Of a stretch of DNA of 64,000 nucleotides, positions 33,428 through 42,707 are shown piece by piece. The stretch covers positions 202,958 to 266,957 of the forward strand of contig NZ_PNYB01000008.1 in NCBI RefSeq assembly GCF_002879855.1. The letters run 5' to 3'. Numbering within the stretch: the stretch's first letter is position 1; every line of letters starts with the position of its first letter. Under the pieces are notes generated by a model. The model had not been told where the DNA came from. It was given only the letters and a program-made list of their open reading frames with translations, and made no database searches. Position numbers and translations under genes: made by a program. The DNA is from Trinickia soli. Lineage in GTDB: Bacteria > Pseudomonadota > Gammaproteobacteria > Burkholderiales > Burkholderiaceae.

Positions 33428-33472
33428 GACAGTCCCATTGACGAAGTGATCGGGACTTTCATTGTGATTCAC

Positions 33473-33496
33473 GTGACCAAAATAGTCAATGGTCAC
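33473..33496. promoter_or_regulatory. TetR-type operator before adaptor/permease operon
   Basis: GTGACCA and TGGTCAC form a perfect 7-base inverted repeat with 10 bases between. It lies about 46 bases upstream of the adaptor start. A related dyad, GTGACTAT/ATAGTCAC, precedes the outer-membrane factor gene. Confidence 0.62.
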
Positions 33497-33508
33497 TAGA
33501 CCAGCGAC

Positions 33509-34138
33509 TTAAGGCGACAGGCTGCGAAGGACCAGACTGGACAGCTGCGCCGGCGCGACATCGGCGGAATCGAAGTTGTACTGGAGCAGCAAGGGATTAA
33601 GGTAGGGCCGCATCACGAGATAGATTGCCGCCGTCGCTTCGTCGAGCGGCGTCTTGCGTTCGAAGTCGCCGGTTTGCCGGCCTTCCTGGAGAACGTCCTG
33701 CAGCAACTTCTGTACGCGTGCTTCATAGGCTTGCACCGCCTGCCAGTTTTCCGTGGCCGCCGATGCGGCGATGTCGTACAACTTGCGATCCCGAAAAAAC
33801 AGACGAAGGCTTGCTTCGGTAAAGACCTTGAACATCCGCCGCAGCTTTTCTGCCGGAAGATCGGTCTCCTCGACGGCCGCCCGGACATCGCTTTCGATCT
33901 CGTGCAGGCAGTTCGCGCAGATCATTTCGCCGATTGCCTGCTTCGACTCGAAGAACTTGTAGATGTAGGCCTTCGAAAAACCGATGGCCCTGGCCAAGTC
34001 CGAGACGGTTGTTTTCTCGTAGCCGTACCGGCTGAAGTGTTCGGTGGCAGCAGCGACGATCTGATTTCGCACTTCGTGGTCAGCGGGGCCGCGAGCCGCG
34101 ATGGGGGAACGGGTGACTTTTTCCATGGGAGATAGCAT
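33509..34138 (-). CDS. TetR-family repressor of the RND pump
   Basis: A 209-residue regulator. The TetR helix-turn-helix is at about residues 25-70 (AATEHFSRYGYEKTTVSDLA, then FSKAYIYKFFESKQ). The ligand domain covers the rest and is typical of efflux repressors. The start may be the ATG at 34138 or the one at 34126 (MEKVTRSP); neither has a clear Shine-Dalgarno. It lies between the adaptor gene and the divergent outer-membrane factor gene, with matching dyads at both promoters. I infer that it represses both arms of the pump and itself. Confidence 0.87.
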   Translation of the reverse strand: MLSPMEKVTRSPIAARGPADHEVRNQIVAAATEHFSRYGYEKTTVSDLARAIGFSKAYIYKFFESKQAIGEMICANCLHEIESDVRAAVEETDLPAEKLRRMFKVFTEASLRLFFRDRKLYDIAASAATENWQAVQAYEARVQKLLQDVLQEGRQTGDFERKTPLDEATAAIYLVMRPYLNPLLLQYNFDSADVAPAQLSSLVLRSLSP

Positions 34139-34155
34139 ACAGGAATGGACAATCA

Positions 34156-34179
34156 GTGACTATTTGGTATTATAGTCAC
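34156..34179. promoter_or_regulatory. TetR-type operator before outer-membrane factor gene
   Basis: GTGACTAT and ATAGTCAC form a perfect 8-base inverted repeat around TTGGTATT. It lies in the 65-base divergent gap between the TetR gene and the outer-membrane factor gene. Confidence 0.68.
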
Positions 34180-34203
34180 CATTCGAACTCTGCGAAGACG
34201 CTC

Positions 34204-35664
34204 ATGTTCCTCAGACCCTTCCTTGCCGTGCTCGTTGTCGCCAGTCTCTCGGCAGGCTGCGCTGTAGGACCCGATTATGTCCGGCCCGACATCGCAATGC
34301 CCGAACGGTTCCAGGGGCAGACGGCCGTAGAGCAGCGGCATACGGCTGCCCAAAGCGAACTCGCGACGTGGTGGACCGGTTTCGGCGATCCCCAACTGAC
34401 ACGGTTCGTTACGCTCGCGCTGCAACAGAACCTCGACCTTGCGCAGGCCGCTGCCCGCGTCGCCCAAGCGCGTGCGGGACTTGGCGCGGCGAACGCGGCG
34501 TTGTTGCCGTCCGGTAATGTCAGCGGCCAAGCGGCGCGCGTCTATCAGTCGGTAGAGACCCCGTTGGGACGCGTGCTTGATTCGACGCCCGGTTTCGACC
34601 GTTACGGCAACGACTATGAGGCCAATTTCAGCGCGAGCTGGGAGTTGGACGTGTTTGGCGGGCTGCGACGCGGCCGGGAGGCGGCGCTGGCCGACTATCA
34701 GGCATCGGAAGCCGGGGCGGTGGCGACGCGCCTGGCCGTCGCGGCGCAGACCGCGGACATCTACATCACCATTCGCGGATTGCAGGGTCGTCTGAAGGTC
34801 GCGCGGCGCCAGGTGCAGACGCAACAGGATCTGCTATCGACCATCAATGTGCTCTACGGAAAGGGACTGGCGGCAGAGCTTCAGGTTCGGCAGGCCGAAG
34901 GCAGGCTGGCGCAGGTCCGCGCATCCGTCCCGGTGTTGCAAGCGGCACTGGACGCATCCATGAATGCGCTGGATGTCATGGTCGGAGCGCAGCCCGGTAC
35001 GCATCGGGCCGAACTTCTGGAATCGGGCGAGATCCCGGTCGCTCCGCAGATTGCGGCCATGGGATCGCCGCGAGAGCTGCTCAGGCGCCGGCCCGATCTG
35101 ATCGTCGCCGAGCGTCGCGTCGCGGCATCCAACGCGCGCATCGGTGTGGCCATTGCCGAGTATTACCCGAAGTTCTCGCTGAGTGGGTTGATCGGCAGCG
35201 CGACGACGATGGGAGCGGGCAACTTGTTTGCCGGCGGTGCCAATCAGGCGGCCGGAGTGCTCGGCCTGCGCTGGCGCCTGTTCGACTTCGGCCGGATCAA
35301 CGCGCAGATCGCACAGGCCAAAGGACAGGATGCCGAAATGCTGGCCGCGTATCGGCTTGCCGCACTACATGCAACCGAGGATGTGGAAAATGCGTTCTCG
35401 GCCCTCGTCAAGCGCGACGAGCAGGCAGCCGTTCTTGCCGACGGCGTGAACTCACTCGGCCGCGCGCGAGCCGCGTCGTTCGCGGCATATCAGAAAGGCG
35501 TCGTCAGTTTGATCGAAGTCCTACAGGCGGACGAGAATCTGCTGCGCGCATCGGATGAGCAGGTGCAGGCGCAAGCCGAGTCTGCGCGCGCGGCGGTTGG
35601 GGCGTTCAAGGCGCTCGGTGGTGGATGGGAATCTTCGAAATCCGAGGCGGTCGCGAGCAAATAA
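34204..35664 (+). CDS. NodT-family outer-membrane efflux lipoprotein
   Basis: A 486-residue TolC-like channel. The start at 34204 (MFLRPFLAVLVVASLSAGC) gives a lipoprotein signal with lipobox LSAGC, followed by AVGPDYVRPD, the NodT hallmark. Two repeated alpha-helical OEP domains follow (the first near residues 60-260, the second near 290-480), rich in Ala, Gln and Arg coiled-coil positions. It forms the outer-membrane exit of the pump encoded on the opposite strand at 29.2-33.4 kb. An earlier in-frame ATG at 34156 lies inside the operator and would add a tail before the signal, so I did not use it. Confidence 0.92.
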   Translation: MFLRPFLAVLVVASLSAGCAVGPDYVRPDIAMPERFQGQTAVEQRHTAAQSELATWWTGFGDPQLTRFVTLALQQNLDLAQAAARVAQARAGLGAANAALLPSGNVSGQAARVYQSVETPLGRVLDSTPGFDRYGNDYEANFSASWELDVFGGLRRGREAALADYQASEAGAVATRLAVAAQTADIYITIRGLQGRLKVARRQVQTQQDLLSTINVLYGKGLAAELQVRQAEGRLAQVRASVPVLQAALDASMNALDVMVGAQPGTHRAELLESGEIPVAPQIAAMGSPRELLRRRPDLIVAERRVAASNARIGVAIAEYYPKFSLSGLIGSATTMGAGNLFAGGANQAAGVLGLRWRLFDFGRINAQIAQAKGQDAEMLAAYRLAALHATEDVENAFSALVKRDEQAAVLADGVNSLGRARAASFAAYQKGVVSLIEVLQADENLLRASDEQVQAQAESARAAVGAFKALGGGWESSKSEAVASK

Positions 35665-35739
35665 CAAGCGTACGCACTCAACGACCTGCCGGGAACCGGC
35701 CTTCGGTCATCGTTCGTAACCAGACGAGCCCTGCGTCGC

Positions 35740-36363
35740 ATGCCACCCAAACGAATGACTCGAGCAGAAAACCGTGAGCGAACCCGGCAGCGCCTGCTCG
35801 ATGCAGCAGCACCATGCATCGCGGAAAAAGGGTTGGCTGCTATCAGCGTAGAGGAAATCGCCGCGCGTGCGGGCTACACCCGAGGCGCGTTCTACTCCAA
35901 CTTCCGCAGCAAAGCCGATCTGTTCGTCGAGCTACTGCGACTCGATCACGAGAAATTCTGCGAGAACCTGCAGGCGATGATGGACAACGCACCATCCAAT
36001 GCAGACGTTCAGAAACAGTTCGCGTCCTGGCTCGACCAATGCTATCGCGATGACAAACACTACTTGCTGTGGGCCGAAGCACGTTTGCACGCGGCGCGCG
36101 ATGTCAAGTTTCGGTTACATCTGAGCGCCATGTGCGCTGAAAAGCGCGACATTATCGCGCGCTTCATCGAGCAACTCTTCAACGGCGCGAACACGATATT
36201 GGTGGGGGACTCGCTTGCCAACCATGCGCTTGCTGCCATGGTAATGATGGACGGCATCGGCTACGTCAAACGGGTGATGCGGGGGGAAGTATCGAATGCG
36301 CCGGTCGATGTAATGCTGACCGAAAGCTACGCGAGCATGCTTTTCCGCACCTATTCCGAATAG
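35740..36363 (+). CDS. TetR-family regulator
   Basis: A 207-residue regulator with an N-terminal helix-turn-helix at about residues 10-58 (RQRLLDAAAPCIAEKGLAAIS, written in two parts RQRLLDAAAPC and IAEKGLAAIS, then GYTRGAFYSNFRSKADLF). The C-terminal domain is a TetR ligand-binding bundle with a Met-rich end. It starts 75 bases after the outer-membrane factor gene on the same strand and may be co-transcribed. It is unlike the other TetR of this pump. The target is unknown; a second layer of efflux control is plausible. Confidence 0.83.
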   Translation: MPPKRMTRAENRERTRQRLLDAAAPCIAEKGLAAISVEEIAARAGYTRGAFYSNFRSKADLFVELLRLDHEKFCENLQAMMDNAPSNADVQKQFASWLDQCYRDDKHYLLWAEARLHAARDVKFRLHLSAMCAEKRDIIARFIEQLFNGANTILVGDSLANHALAAMVMMDGIGYVKRVMRGEVSNAPVDVMLTESYASMLFRTYSE

Positions 36364-36664
36364 AGCGTGTTTGAGGTGCGACGAGGAATTCGGATCTGTT
36401 GCGCGCCCCTATTCCCCCAAAGCCCTGCGCGCTCCCTCTTACCCTGCACCAGTTAGCCGGCGTCAACGCAAAGGTTCGCCCTAGCGGTTGATGCGGGCTC
36501 TCTACCATCCGTGCATTTGCTACGGGGTGTGACCACGGCAATTCACCCTAGCGTCGATCAAGGCATTGAAAAAGGCTCAAGCGATTTCAAAGGCGGTACG
36601 CTGCGTACACTGACCAGAAATGATCTGGCCGAACTTCCTCAATACGAAGCGTGCGGAGGCAAAC
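36364..36664. other. intergenic stretch without recognisable gene
   Basis: About 300 bases between the TetR stop and the LysR start. I see no coding frame with family resemblance and no strong terminator. It should contain the promoter of the LysR gene. Confidence 0.5.
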
Positions 36665-37552
36665 GTGACTTTGCAACAACTGGAGACCTTTTTCTGGACC
36701 GTAACGCTAGGCAGTTTTTCGGCGGCTGCCGAGAGGTTGTATGCGACACAGTCCGCAGTGTCCATGCGGGTCCGCGAACTCGAGCGCACGCTTGGCGTTG
36801 AGCTATTCGATCGTACCCACAGAACGGCACGGCTCACGCCGAAGGGACGAGAGCTGATGGAATACGCCAGCCGCATTCTCGATTTGTCGACAGAACTCGA
36901 GCATCGCATCGCTGCGCCGGAATCGATGTTCGGCACGGTTCGTTTCGGTGTCGCCGAAGTCATTACGACAACATGGTTGCCTGAACTGATACGCACCATC
37001 GCGGAGCGCTATCCCAACGTACGCCTTGAGATCGAAGAGGCGCTCACAGCAGAGCTCATGGAAAGCCTTGCGCAAGCCGAACTTGAGCTTGTCCTCGCGC
37101 CCGGTCATTCGCGCGCGCAAGAACTCTCCACGTTATCGCTTGGCTCGGTTGTCTTCGAGTGGATGGCAAGCCCCGCGTTGGGGCTTGAGGATCGCGTATA
37201 CGGCCCGGCAGAGCTGGCGCGCTACCCGATTATCGGGATGAAGCCGAAGTCATTTCACTATTCGGCGATCGAGGACTGGTTCCAGAATGAACATGTGCGC
37301 GGCCGTTATCTCGCGCGCTGCAAAAGCGTAGCAGTGGCGGCTTCAATGACGATGGCTGGCATGGGCGTCGCGTACCTGCCAGCAAAACATTACGCGGGCG
37401 AAATAGCAAACGGCCGGCTTAAAATCGTCACAACGTCTCCACGACTCGAACCTGTCCAGTTTGTCGCCGTGCTTCCCCAGGGACACTCCTTCTCGCTGGC
37501 CCGGACCGTGGCTGAGCTCGCGCGCGAGGTAAGCACTTTCGACAGACAATAG
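36665..37552 (+). CDS. LysR-family regulator of the Rieske oxygenase cluster
   Basis: A 295-residue regulator starting with GTG at 36665, placed by GGAGG 5-6 bases upstream and by the family-typical opening MTLQQLETFFWTVTLGSFS. The helix-turn-helix is at residues 1-60 (AAERLYATQSAVSMRVREL). The effector domain includes GMGVAYLPAKHYA near residue 240. It lies 185 bases before the oxygenase reductase gene on the same strand, rather than divergent. It probably activates the genes from 37.7 to 43.4 kb in response to their substrate. Confidence 0.84.
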   Translation: MTLQQLETFFWTVTLGSFSAAAERLYATQSAVSMRVRELERTLGVELFDRTHRTARLTPKGRELMEYASRILDLSTELEHRIAAPESMFGTVRFGVAEVITTTWLPELIRTIAERYPNVRLEIEEALTAELMESLAQAELELVLAPGHSRAQELSTLSLGSVVFEWMASPALGLEDRVYGPAELARYPIIGMKPKSFHYSAIEDWFQNEHVRGRYLARCKSVAVAASMTMAGMGVAYLPAKHYAGEIANGRLKIVTTSPRLEPVQFVAVLPQGHSFSLARTVAELAREVSTFDRQ

Positions 37553-37737
37553 GTGTTCCGCAAAATGTTGCATGGCATCAAATCGGTTCAAGAAAGTTGA
37601 TGCATGCACTCGAAAATTACTCGTTTGTTCTTATAGGTCGACGCATCTACTCTTTCTCCAAAGCAACGGCGCACTGACACTGATCGACACGATCCGATGC
37701 GCCGAAGTTGCCATCCAGAGCAGCATAGGAGGAAGAC

Positions 37738-38754
37738 ATGAACGCAGTCACTCTGCACGAAGCCCCACTTGTGCGCCAGGATTCCATGGCGCCCTCGAAA
37801 CTGCGGGTGCGGGTGCAGTCCGTATCCTATCTGGCCGAAGACATCAATGCGTTCGAATTTGTTAGCGTGGACAGCGACACGTTGCCTGCGTTTACCCCAG
37901 GTTCGCACATTGACGTCCATTTACCCCAGGGCCTGATTCGCCAGTACTCCCTGTGCAATCCATCCACAGAGCGTCATCGCTATGTGATTGCCGTGCTGCG
38001 TGATCCGCTCGGCCGAGGTGGATCAGTGGCGATGCACGATGTGTTACGAGCCGGGCAGATCGTGACTGTGTCCGCGCCCCGTAATCATTTTGCACTGTCG
38101 AATTCAGCCACACGACATGTCTTCATCGCTGGCGGGATAGGGATCACACCGCTCATGTCGATGGTCGCCGAAGTTCAGCGTCGCGGCGAAGCATTTCATC
38201 TGCATTATTGCGCCCGCACGCCGCAACGAACCGCGTTCACGGGGGCATTGTGCGGTCTTGTTGCCAGCGGGCTGGCGTCGATCCACTACGACAACGGCGA
38301 CCCCGGCAAGGGGCTCGATCTGAAGGCGACCCTGCAAAGCCGTCCAGATGGCGCGCACCTGTACTACTGCGGCCCAGCAGGACTCATGGATGCCATCGAA
38401 GCGGCAAGCGGACACTGGCCACGCGACGCTGTCCATTGCGAGCGTTTCTCCGCATCGGGCTCGCCGGCGCGAACAAAGGGCGACGACCCCGACACGCCGT
38501 TCGAAGTCGAACTGGCGCGCTCGAAGAAGCGCCTTACGGTGCACCCGGGTGAGACGATCGTCGATGCGCTGAAACTGCACGGAATAGAGGTCGAGACCTC
38601 GTGCTGCGAAGGCTATTGCGGCACGTGCATGACCCGCTATCTCTCCGGTGACCCACTTCACCGCGACTCGGTGCTCGACGAAGACGATCGGGAAGAATTC
38701 ATCATGATCTGCTGCAGTCGCGCAAAGAGCGCGTCAATTGTTCTCGACCTTTAG
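37738..38754 (+). CDS. Rieske oxygenase reductase (FMN, NAD and 2Fe-2S; VanB-like)
   Basis: A 338-residue class IA oxygenase reductase. It has an FMN-binding barrel with RQYSLCNPS near residues 78-86, a nucleotide domain with IAGGIGITPLMSM near 130-142, and a C-terminal plant-type ferredoxin whose cluster cysteines are Cys289, Cys294 and Cys297 plus one of the late pair Cys325/Cys326. It passes electrons from NAD(P)H to the Rieske component encoded next. GGAGG precedes the ATG. The domain order FMN-NAD-ferredoxin is that of vanillate demethylase and phthalate oxygenase reductases. Confidence 0.92.
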   Translation: MNAVTLHEAPLVRQDSMAPSKLRVRVQSVSYLAEDINAFEFVSVDSDTLPAFTPGSHIDVHLPQGLIRQYSLCNPSTERHRYVIAVLRDPLGRGGSVAMHDVLRAGQIVTVSAPRNHFALSNSATRHVFIAGGIGITPLMSMVAEVQRRGEAFHLHYCARTPQRTAFTGALCGLVASGLASIHYDNGDPGKGLDLKATLQSRPDGAHLYYCGPAGLMDAIEAASGHWPRDAVHCERFSASGSPARTKGDDPDTPFEVELARSKKRLTVHPGETIVDALKLHGIEVETSCCEGYCGTCMTRYLSGDPLHRDSVLDEDDREEFIMICCSRAKSASIVLDL

Positions 38755-38835
38755 TTCAGCGTTTCCGATTCTTCGCACTCGGCGGGCGCAGTGGGATGCG
38801 CTTGCTAAAAAAAACCCACTGGAGACAGTTTTGTC

Positions 38836-39951
38836 ATGAGCACATTCGAATATATTAAGGATTGCTGGTATCCCATCGGTTTCTCATCCGAGTTTCCCGA
38901 GGGTGAATTGCAAGGACACAAGATAGTCGGACGGCCGGTCGTAATGTGGCGCTCCGATAAAGGTGAAGTCGTCGCGTTCGACGACCGTTGCTGCCATAAG
39001 CGCTTCCCGCTCTCGCAGAGCAAACTGCTCGACGGCGGGCGTTTGGAGTGCGCATACCACGGATTGTGCTACGACACGAGCGGACAATGTATTGCGATTC
39101 CTTCCCAGCCGGATAAGCCAATTCCTTCGCAAGCGCGTCTCAACGTGATCCCGGTGAAGGAACAGGACGGCGTAGTGTGGATCTGGCCGGGCAACCCCGC
39201 AGCGGCACAACGCGTGGCGCCGCCGCGCACGCCGGAGATTCTCGATCCCGCGAATCTTTCGATCGGTTCTCCGGGCCCGCTGCGCGTGCCGGCCAATTAT
39301 CTTCTGCTGATCGAAAACCTGCTCGACATCACGCATTTCTATCCCTTGCACGACGGCAATATCGGCGACAAGGAGAACAGCAAGATTCCGGTGGACCTGG
39401 AAGAAGGCGAAAGCGAAGGATATACGTACGTAAAAACCACCCGACACGTCGGCAGCTATCAGCAACCGGCATATTTGAAAGAATGGTTTCTGTACGACAC
39501 GGTAGAGCGGATTCATACGCATTGCATGGTGACCCCGGGACTCACGCGAGTCGTGATGCGCGTTGCGCCGCCAGGTGAGCTCGGAACAGACAGGGAGCGC
39601 GGATACACGCTGTTGCATCTCCATTTGCCGGTCGACGAGCGCAATCTGGTCTGGCGTTGGTCCGTGTCGTGCAAGAACTGGCACAGAACCTTGAGCGACC
39701 CGACGGTACCAACGGCGCAACGCGTCGCGGAAATGTTCCCGGAAGTGGTCGCACAGGATCAGTGGGCGCTGGAACGCCAGCAAGCAATGATGGAGTTTCC
39801 GGATGACGGATATTCCGAACTCTTCCTCAAGACTGACAAGGCATTGCGGCGCGCCCGCCAGATCCTGATGGGCCTTCAGCGTAAAGAGCGAGAGTTGCAG
39901 ATCGTGCCAGCCGATAAGCGGACCGACGTCAAGGAGCCGGTCACGACTTGA
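38836..39951 (+). CDS. Rieske non-heme iron oxygenase (VanA-like)
   Basis: A 371-residue oxygenase. The Rieske cluster ligands are Cys52 and His54 (DDRCCHKR) and Cys72 and His75 (CAYHG). The mononuclear iron site is visible as His167 and His172 (ENLLDITHFYPLH) with Asp308 (AQDQWALERQQ). The single-subunit layout matches vanillate/dicamba demethylases and similar O- or N-dealkylases or hydroxylases rather than alpha-beta ring dioxygenases. It works with the reductase encoded 81 bases upstream. Downstream genes for CoA transfer and hydration suggest the product goes on to a CoA thioester. The substrate is unknown. Confidence 0.9.
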   Translation: MSTFEYIKDCWYPIGFSSEFPEGELQGHKIVGRPVVMWRSDKGEVVAFDDRCCHKRFPLSQSKLLDGGRLECAYHGLCYDTSGQCIAIPSQPDKPIPSQARLNVIPVKEQDGVVWIWPGNPAAAQRVAPPRTPEILDPANLSIGSPGPLRVPANYLLLIENLLDITHFYPLHDGNIGDKENSKIPVDLEEGESEGYTYVKTTRHVGSYQQPAYLKEWFLYDTVERIHTHCMVTPGLTRVVMRVAPPGELGTDRERGYTLLHLHLPVDERNLVWRWSVSCKNWHRTLSDPTVPTAQRVAEMFPEVVAQDQWALERQQAMMEFPDDGYSELFLKTDKALRRARQILMGLQRKERELQIVPADKRTDVKEPVTT

Positions 39952-40053
39952 ATAGCTGTTCACGTGGACGGCGTGGCGGGTGCCGGCTCCCGCCACGTGC
40001 GAGCGAACGTCCGGCACACCATAAGTATTTGGCTCAATGCCTGGAGACAACCC

Positions 40054-41496
40054 GTGAAAACCCATGAAACTTCGGCGCCACTAGCCGTCGCATCGCCACC
40101 GTCATCATATGGCCAGCTTGGCGAAAAATCGTTGATGCAAAGGGCGGTCGGTTCGTGCGTGTACCTCTTCGAACGACTGATGCCCGATCCCTTCGTGATT
40201 GTTATCCTGCTGACCGTCATGACCTCGCTATTCGCGATCGCGTTCGCACCGAAAGGCACGCCAGAGGTCATTCTAAGCGGCTGGTACAAGGGGATTTTTG
40301 GCATCTTCACGTTCGCGTTCCAGATGGTGCTGGTGCTTGTGACCGGTTATGCGTTAGCGAGTGCACCGATCATCAAGTCCGGTCTGGAACGCCTCAGCCG
40401 GCTTGCGGTCGGACCGTGTTCGGCTGTCATTCTGGTGTTTACGATCGGTGCAATTGCGACGTTCCTCAACTGGGGCTTCGGACTCGTGGTCGGCGCCATG
40501 CTCTCCAAGCAAGTGGCAAAGCACGTACGCGTGGACTTCGCCTGGCTCGTCGCAGCGGGCTACAGTTCATGGGTGCTGTGGGCGTTCACCGGTATGTCCA
40601 GTTCGATCGCGTTGTCGATTGCTTCTCCGGGCAATCCTCTGAATCTGATCGAGCAGCATACGCACAGCGTCGTGCCTTTGTCTCATACGGTTTTTTCAAC
40701 GTGGAATCTTCTGACTGGCCTAGCGGCGATGGTGCTAATCCCCGTCATCTTCATTCTGATGCGGCCCGCGGAAGGCGACATCATAGCGGCCGGGAAAGAT
40801 GCGCTTGAAGCCGCTGAAAAGACCTCCGATCTCGGCGACTCGTCGCGAGCAGACACATTCGCCGGCAGGCTCGAAGGCTCTCGTCTGTGTGCGTTGGTGT
40901 TCGTCGTGGCAGGCGCGGCGTACCTCGCCATTGAGTGGACGCGTCATGGCGTCAGCCTCGATATCAACACTGTGATTTTTATCTTTCTGCTGGCGGGCTT
41001 GTGTCTGCATGGAAGGCCGCGTCGCTATGTCCGCGCGGTGACCGAGGCGGCGAAGGTGACCGGTCCGATGCTGCTTCAGTATCCGTTCTATGGCGGAATC
41101 ATGGGAATCATGGCCGCAACGGGACTTGCGGAAGTGGTCGCCAATGCCTACATCCATGTCGCTTCGACGGCTACGCTGCCGTTCCTCAGCTATCTCGCGT
41201 CGGGGTTGATTACTTTGTTTATTCCGAGTGGCGGCGGCCACTGGGCGGTTCAAGGGCCGTTCACCATTCCTGCGGCCATGCATCTGGGCGCATCGTTGCC
41301 CGGCACGTCCATGGCGATCGCCGCTGGCGAAATGGCGGGCAGCCTGCTCCAACCATTCTGGGCGATTCCCGTAGTAGCAATCGCGGGCGTTGGCGTGCAG
41401 CGGGTCCTTGGCTTCACACTGGTGATCTTTCTGACGGCCGGGAGCCTTGTCGGATTCGCCTATTTGTTCATCGTGCCGATTTTCGCCGGTACTTGA
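40054..41496 (+). CDS. AtoE-type short-chain fatty acid transporter
   Basis: A 480-residue inner-membrane protein of the AtoE family (short-chain fatty acid uptake). It has about twelve hydrophobic segments; landmarks are LMPDPFVIVILLTVMTSL, GFGLVVGAMLSKQVAKHV and LFIPSGGGHWAVQGPF, the last being a strong family signature. The start is GTG at 40054 with CTGGAGA upstream; translation from an earlier ATG would add a poorly conserved tail. It lies inside the oxygenase cluster, so it probably imports the organic-acid substrate of that pathway rather than acetoacetate. Confidence 0.88.
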   Translation: MKTHETSAPLAVASPPSSYGQLGEKSLMQRAVGSCVYLFERLMPDPFVIVILLTVMTSLFAIAFAPKGTPEVILSGWYKGIFGIFTFAFQMVLVLVTGYALASAPIIKSGLERLSRLAVGPCSAVILVFTIGAIATFLNWGFGLVVGAMLSKQVAKHVRVDFAWLVAAGYSSWVLWAFTGMSSSIALSIASPGNPLNLIEQHTHSVVPLSHTVFSTWNLLTGLAAMVLIPVIFILMRPAEGDIIAAGKDALEAAEKTSDLGDSSRADTFAGRLEGSRLCALVFVVAGAAYLAIEWTRHGVSLDINTVIFIFLLAGLCLHGRPRRYVRAVTEAAKVTGPMLLQYPFYGGIMGIMAATGLAEVVANAYIHVASTATLPFLSYLASGLITLFIPSGGGHWAVQGPFTIPAAMHLGASLPGTSMAIAAGEMAGSLLQPFWAIPVVAIAGVGVQRVLGFTLVIFLTAGSLVGFAYLFIVPIFAGT

Positions 41497-41537
41497 TTCT
41501 GCGCACGAGCGCCTACTGACCTTCCAAGGGAATAGAG

Positions 41538-42707
41538 ATGAATAACCAGCTCGCACTCGAGGGCGTGAGAGTCATCGAGATATGCAATGTGGCAGCGGGG
41601 CCATTCTGCGGCATGCTGTTGGCCGACATGGGCGCAGACGTTGTCAAGATTGAGCATCCGGAAGGCGGGGACTCGTTGCGTTCATGGCCGCCGATCACGG
41701 CCGGATTCAGCGAGAACTTCGCTTCTTTGAATCGCAACAAGCGTTCGATTACGTTGAACCTCAAAGACCCGGAAGACGTCCGTCTTGCGAAAGCGCTGAT
41801 CGGTGACGCCGATGTGCTGATCGAGAACAACCGCCCGGGTGTTATGGACCGGTTAGGCCTTGGTTATGCCGCATTTTCGGACATCAATCCTCGCTTGCTG
41901 TATTGCTCTATTTCTGCGTATGGACAGAGTGGACCGCGGGCTCAGGAAGGTGGTTTCGATCTGACCTTGCAGGCGATGAGCGGCATCATGAGTATCACCG
42001 GCGAGCCGGGCGGTGCGCCGGTCAAATGCGGTGTGCCCCTAGCCGATTTTTCTGCGGGTTTGTATGCCGCATTCTCGGTCGCGGCTGAGTTGCGGCGCGT
42101 CGCGCAGTCGGGTCGGGGCTCGCATATCGACATCTCGATGCTGGGTGCGACGCTCGGCATTGCCGCGTTGCAGACATCGGAGTATTTCGGGAGCGGCCGC
42201 GATCCGGTAAAAATGGGCTCGGCTCATCCGCGCAATGCGCCGTACCAGGCGTTTCGTTGCCGTGACGGCTACTTTGGCATGGCCGCCGGCAATAACGCGC
42301 TATGGGCCGCTGTATGCCGGGTGCTCGGTCATCCTGAATGGACCGACGACGACCGCTTCACCACGCAGAGCCATCGCGCGCGTCATCAGGACCAACTCAG
42401 ACTCATGCTCGAGACAATCTTTGCCGACCAGCCCGCGCGTTTCTGGCTCGAGCAGTTTCGAGCGGCCGGCGTACCTTGTGCGCCGATCAACAATTATTCG
42501 GATGTGCTCGCCGATCCGCAAGTGGAGCACATGCAGTGGGTTCAGCCGCTCACGTTGCCCAACGGCGTCGAGACTCGGACTTTTGGATCGCCGATCAATC
42601 TGTCGGGGCACGGCTTGCCAATACGCCGTGCGCCGCCGGGGCTCGGCGAACACTCGGAAGAGATCATTGCCGGTATCAGCGCGCGCCATGCAGAGGAGAA
42701 ACAATGA
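41538..42707 (+). CDS. class III (CaiB/BaiF) CoA transferase
   Basis: A 389-residue family III CoA transferase. Opening ALEGVRVIEICNVAAGPFC is standard, and the catalytic Asp141 is in GGFDLTLQAMSG. GSHIDISMLGA near residue 195 is the usual second landmark. It moves CoA from a donor such as succinyl-CoA to a carboxylic acid. Its stop overlaps the start of the hydratase gene by 4 bases (ATGA). It follows the transporter gene, so the pathway seems to activate an imported or oxygenase-made acid by CoA transfer. Confidence 0.9.
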   Translation: MNNQLALEGVRVIEICNVAAGPFCGMLLADMGADVVKIEHPEGGDSLRSWPPITAGFSENFASLNRNKRSITLNLKDPEDVRLAKALIGDADVLIENNRPGVMDRLGLGYAAFSDINPRLLYCSISAYGQSGPRAQEGGFDLTLQAMSGIMSITGEPGGAPVKCGVPLADFSAGLYAAFSVAAELRRVAQSGRGSHIDISMLGATLGIAALQTSEYFGSGRDPVKMGSAHPRNAPYQAFRCRDGYFGMAAGNNALWAAVCRVLGHPEWTDDDRFTTQSHRARHQDQLRLMLETIFADQPARFWLEQFRAAGVPCAPINNYSDVLADPQVEHMQWVQPLTLPNGVETRTFGSPINLSGHGLPIRRAPPGLGEHSEEIIAGISARHAEEKQ

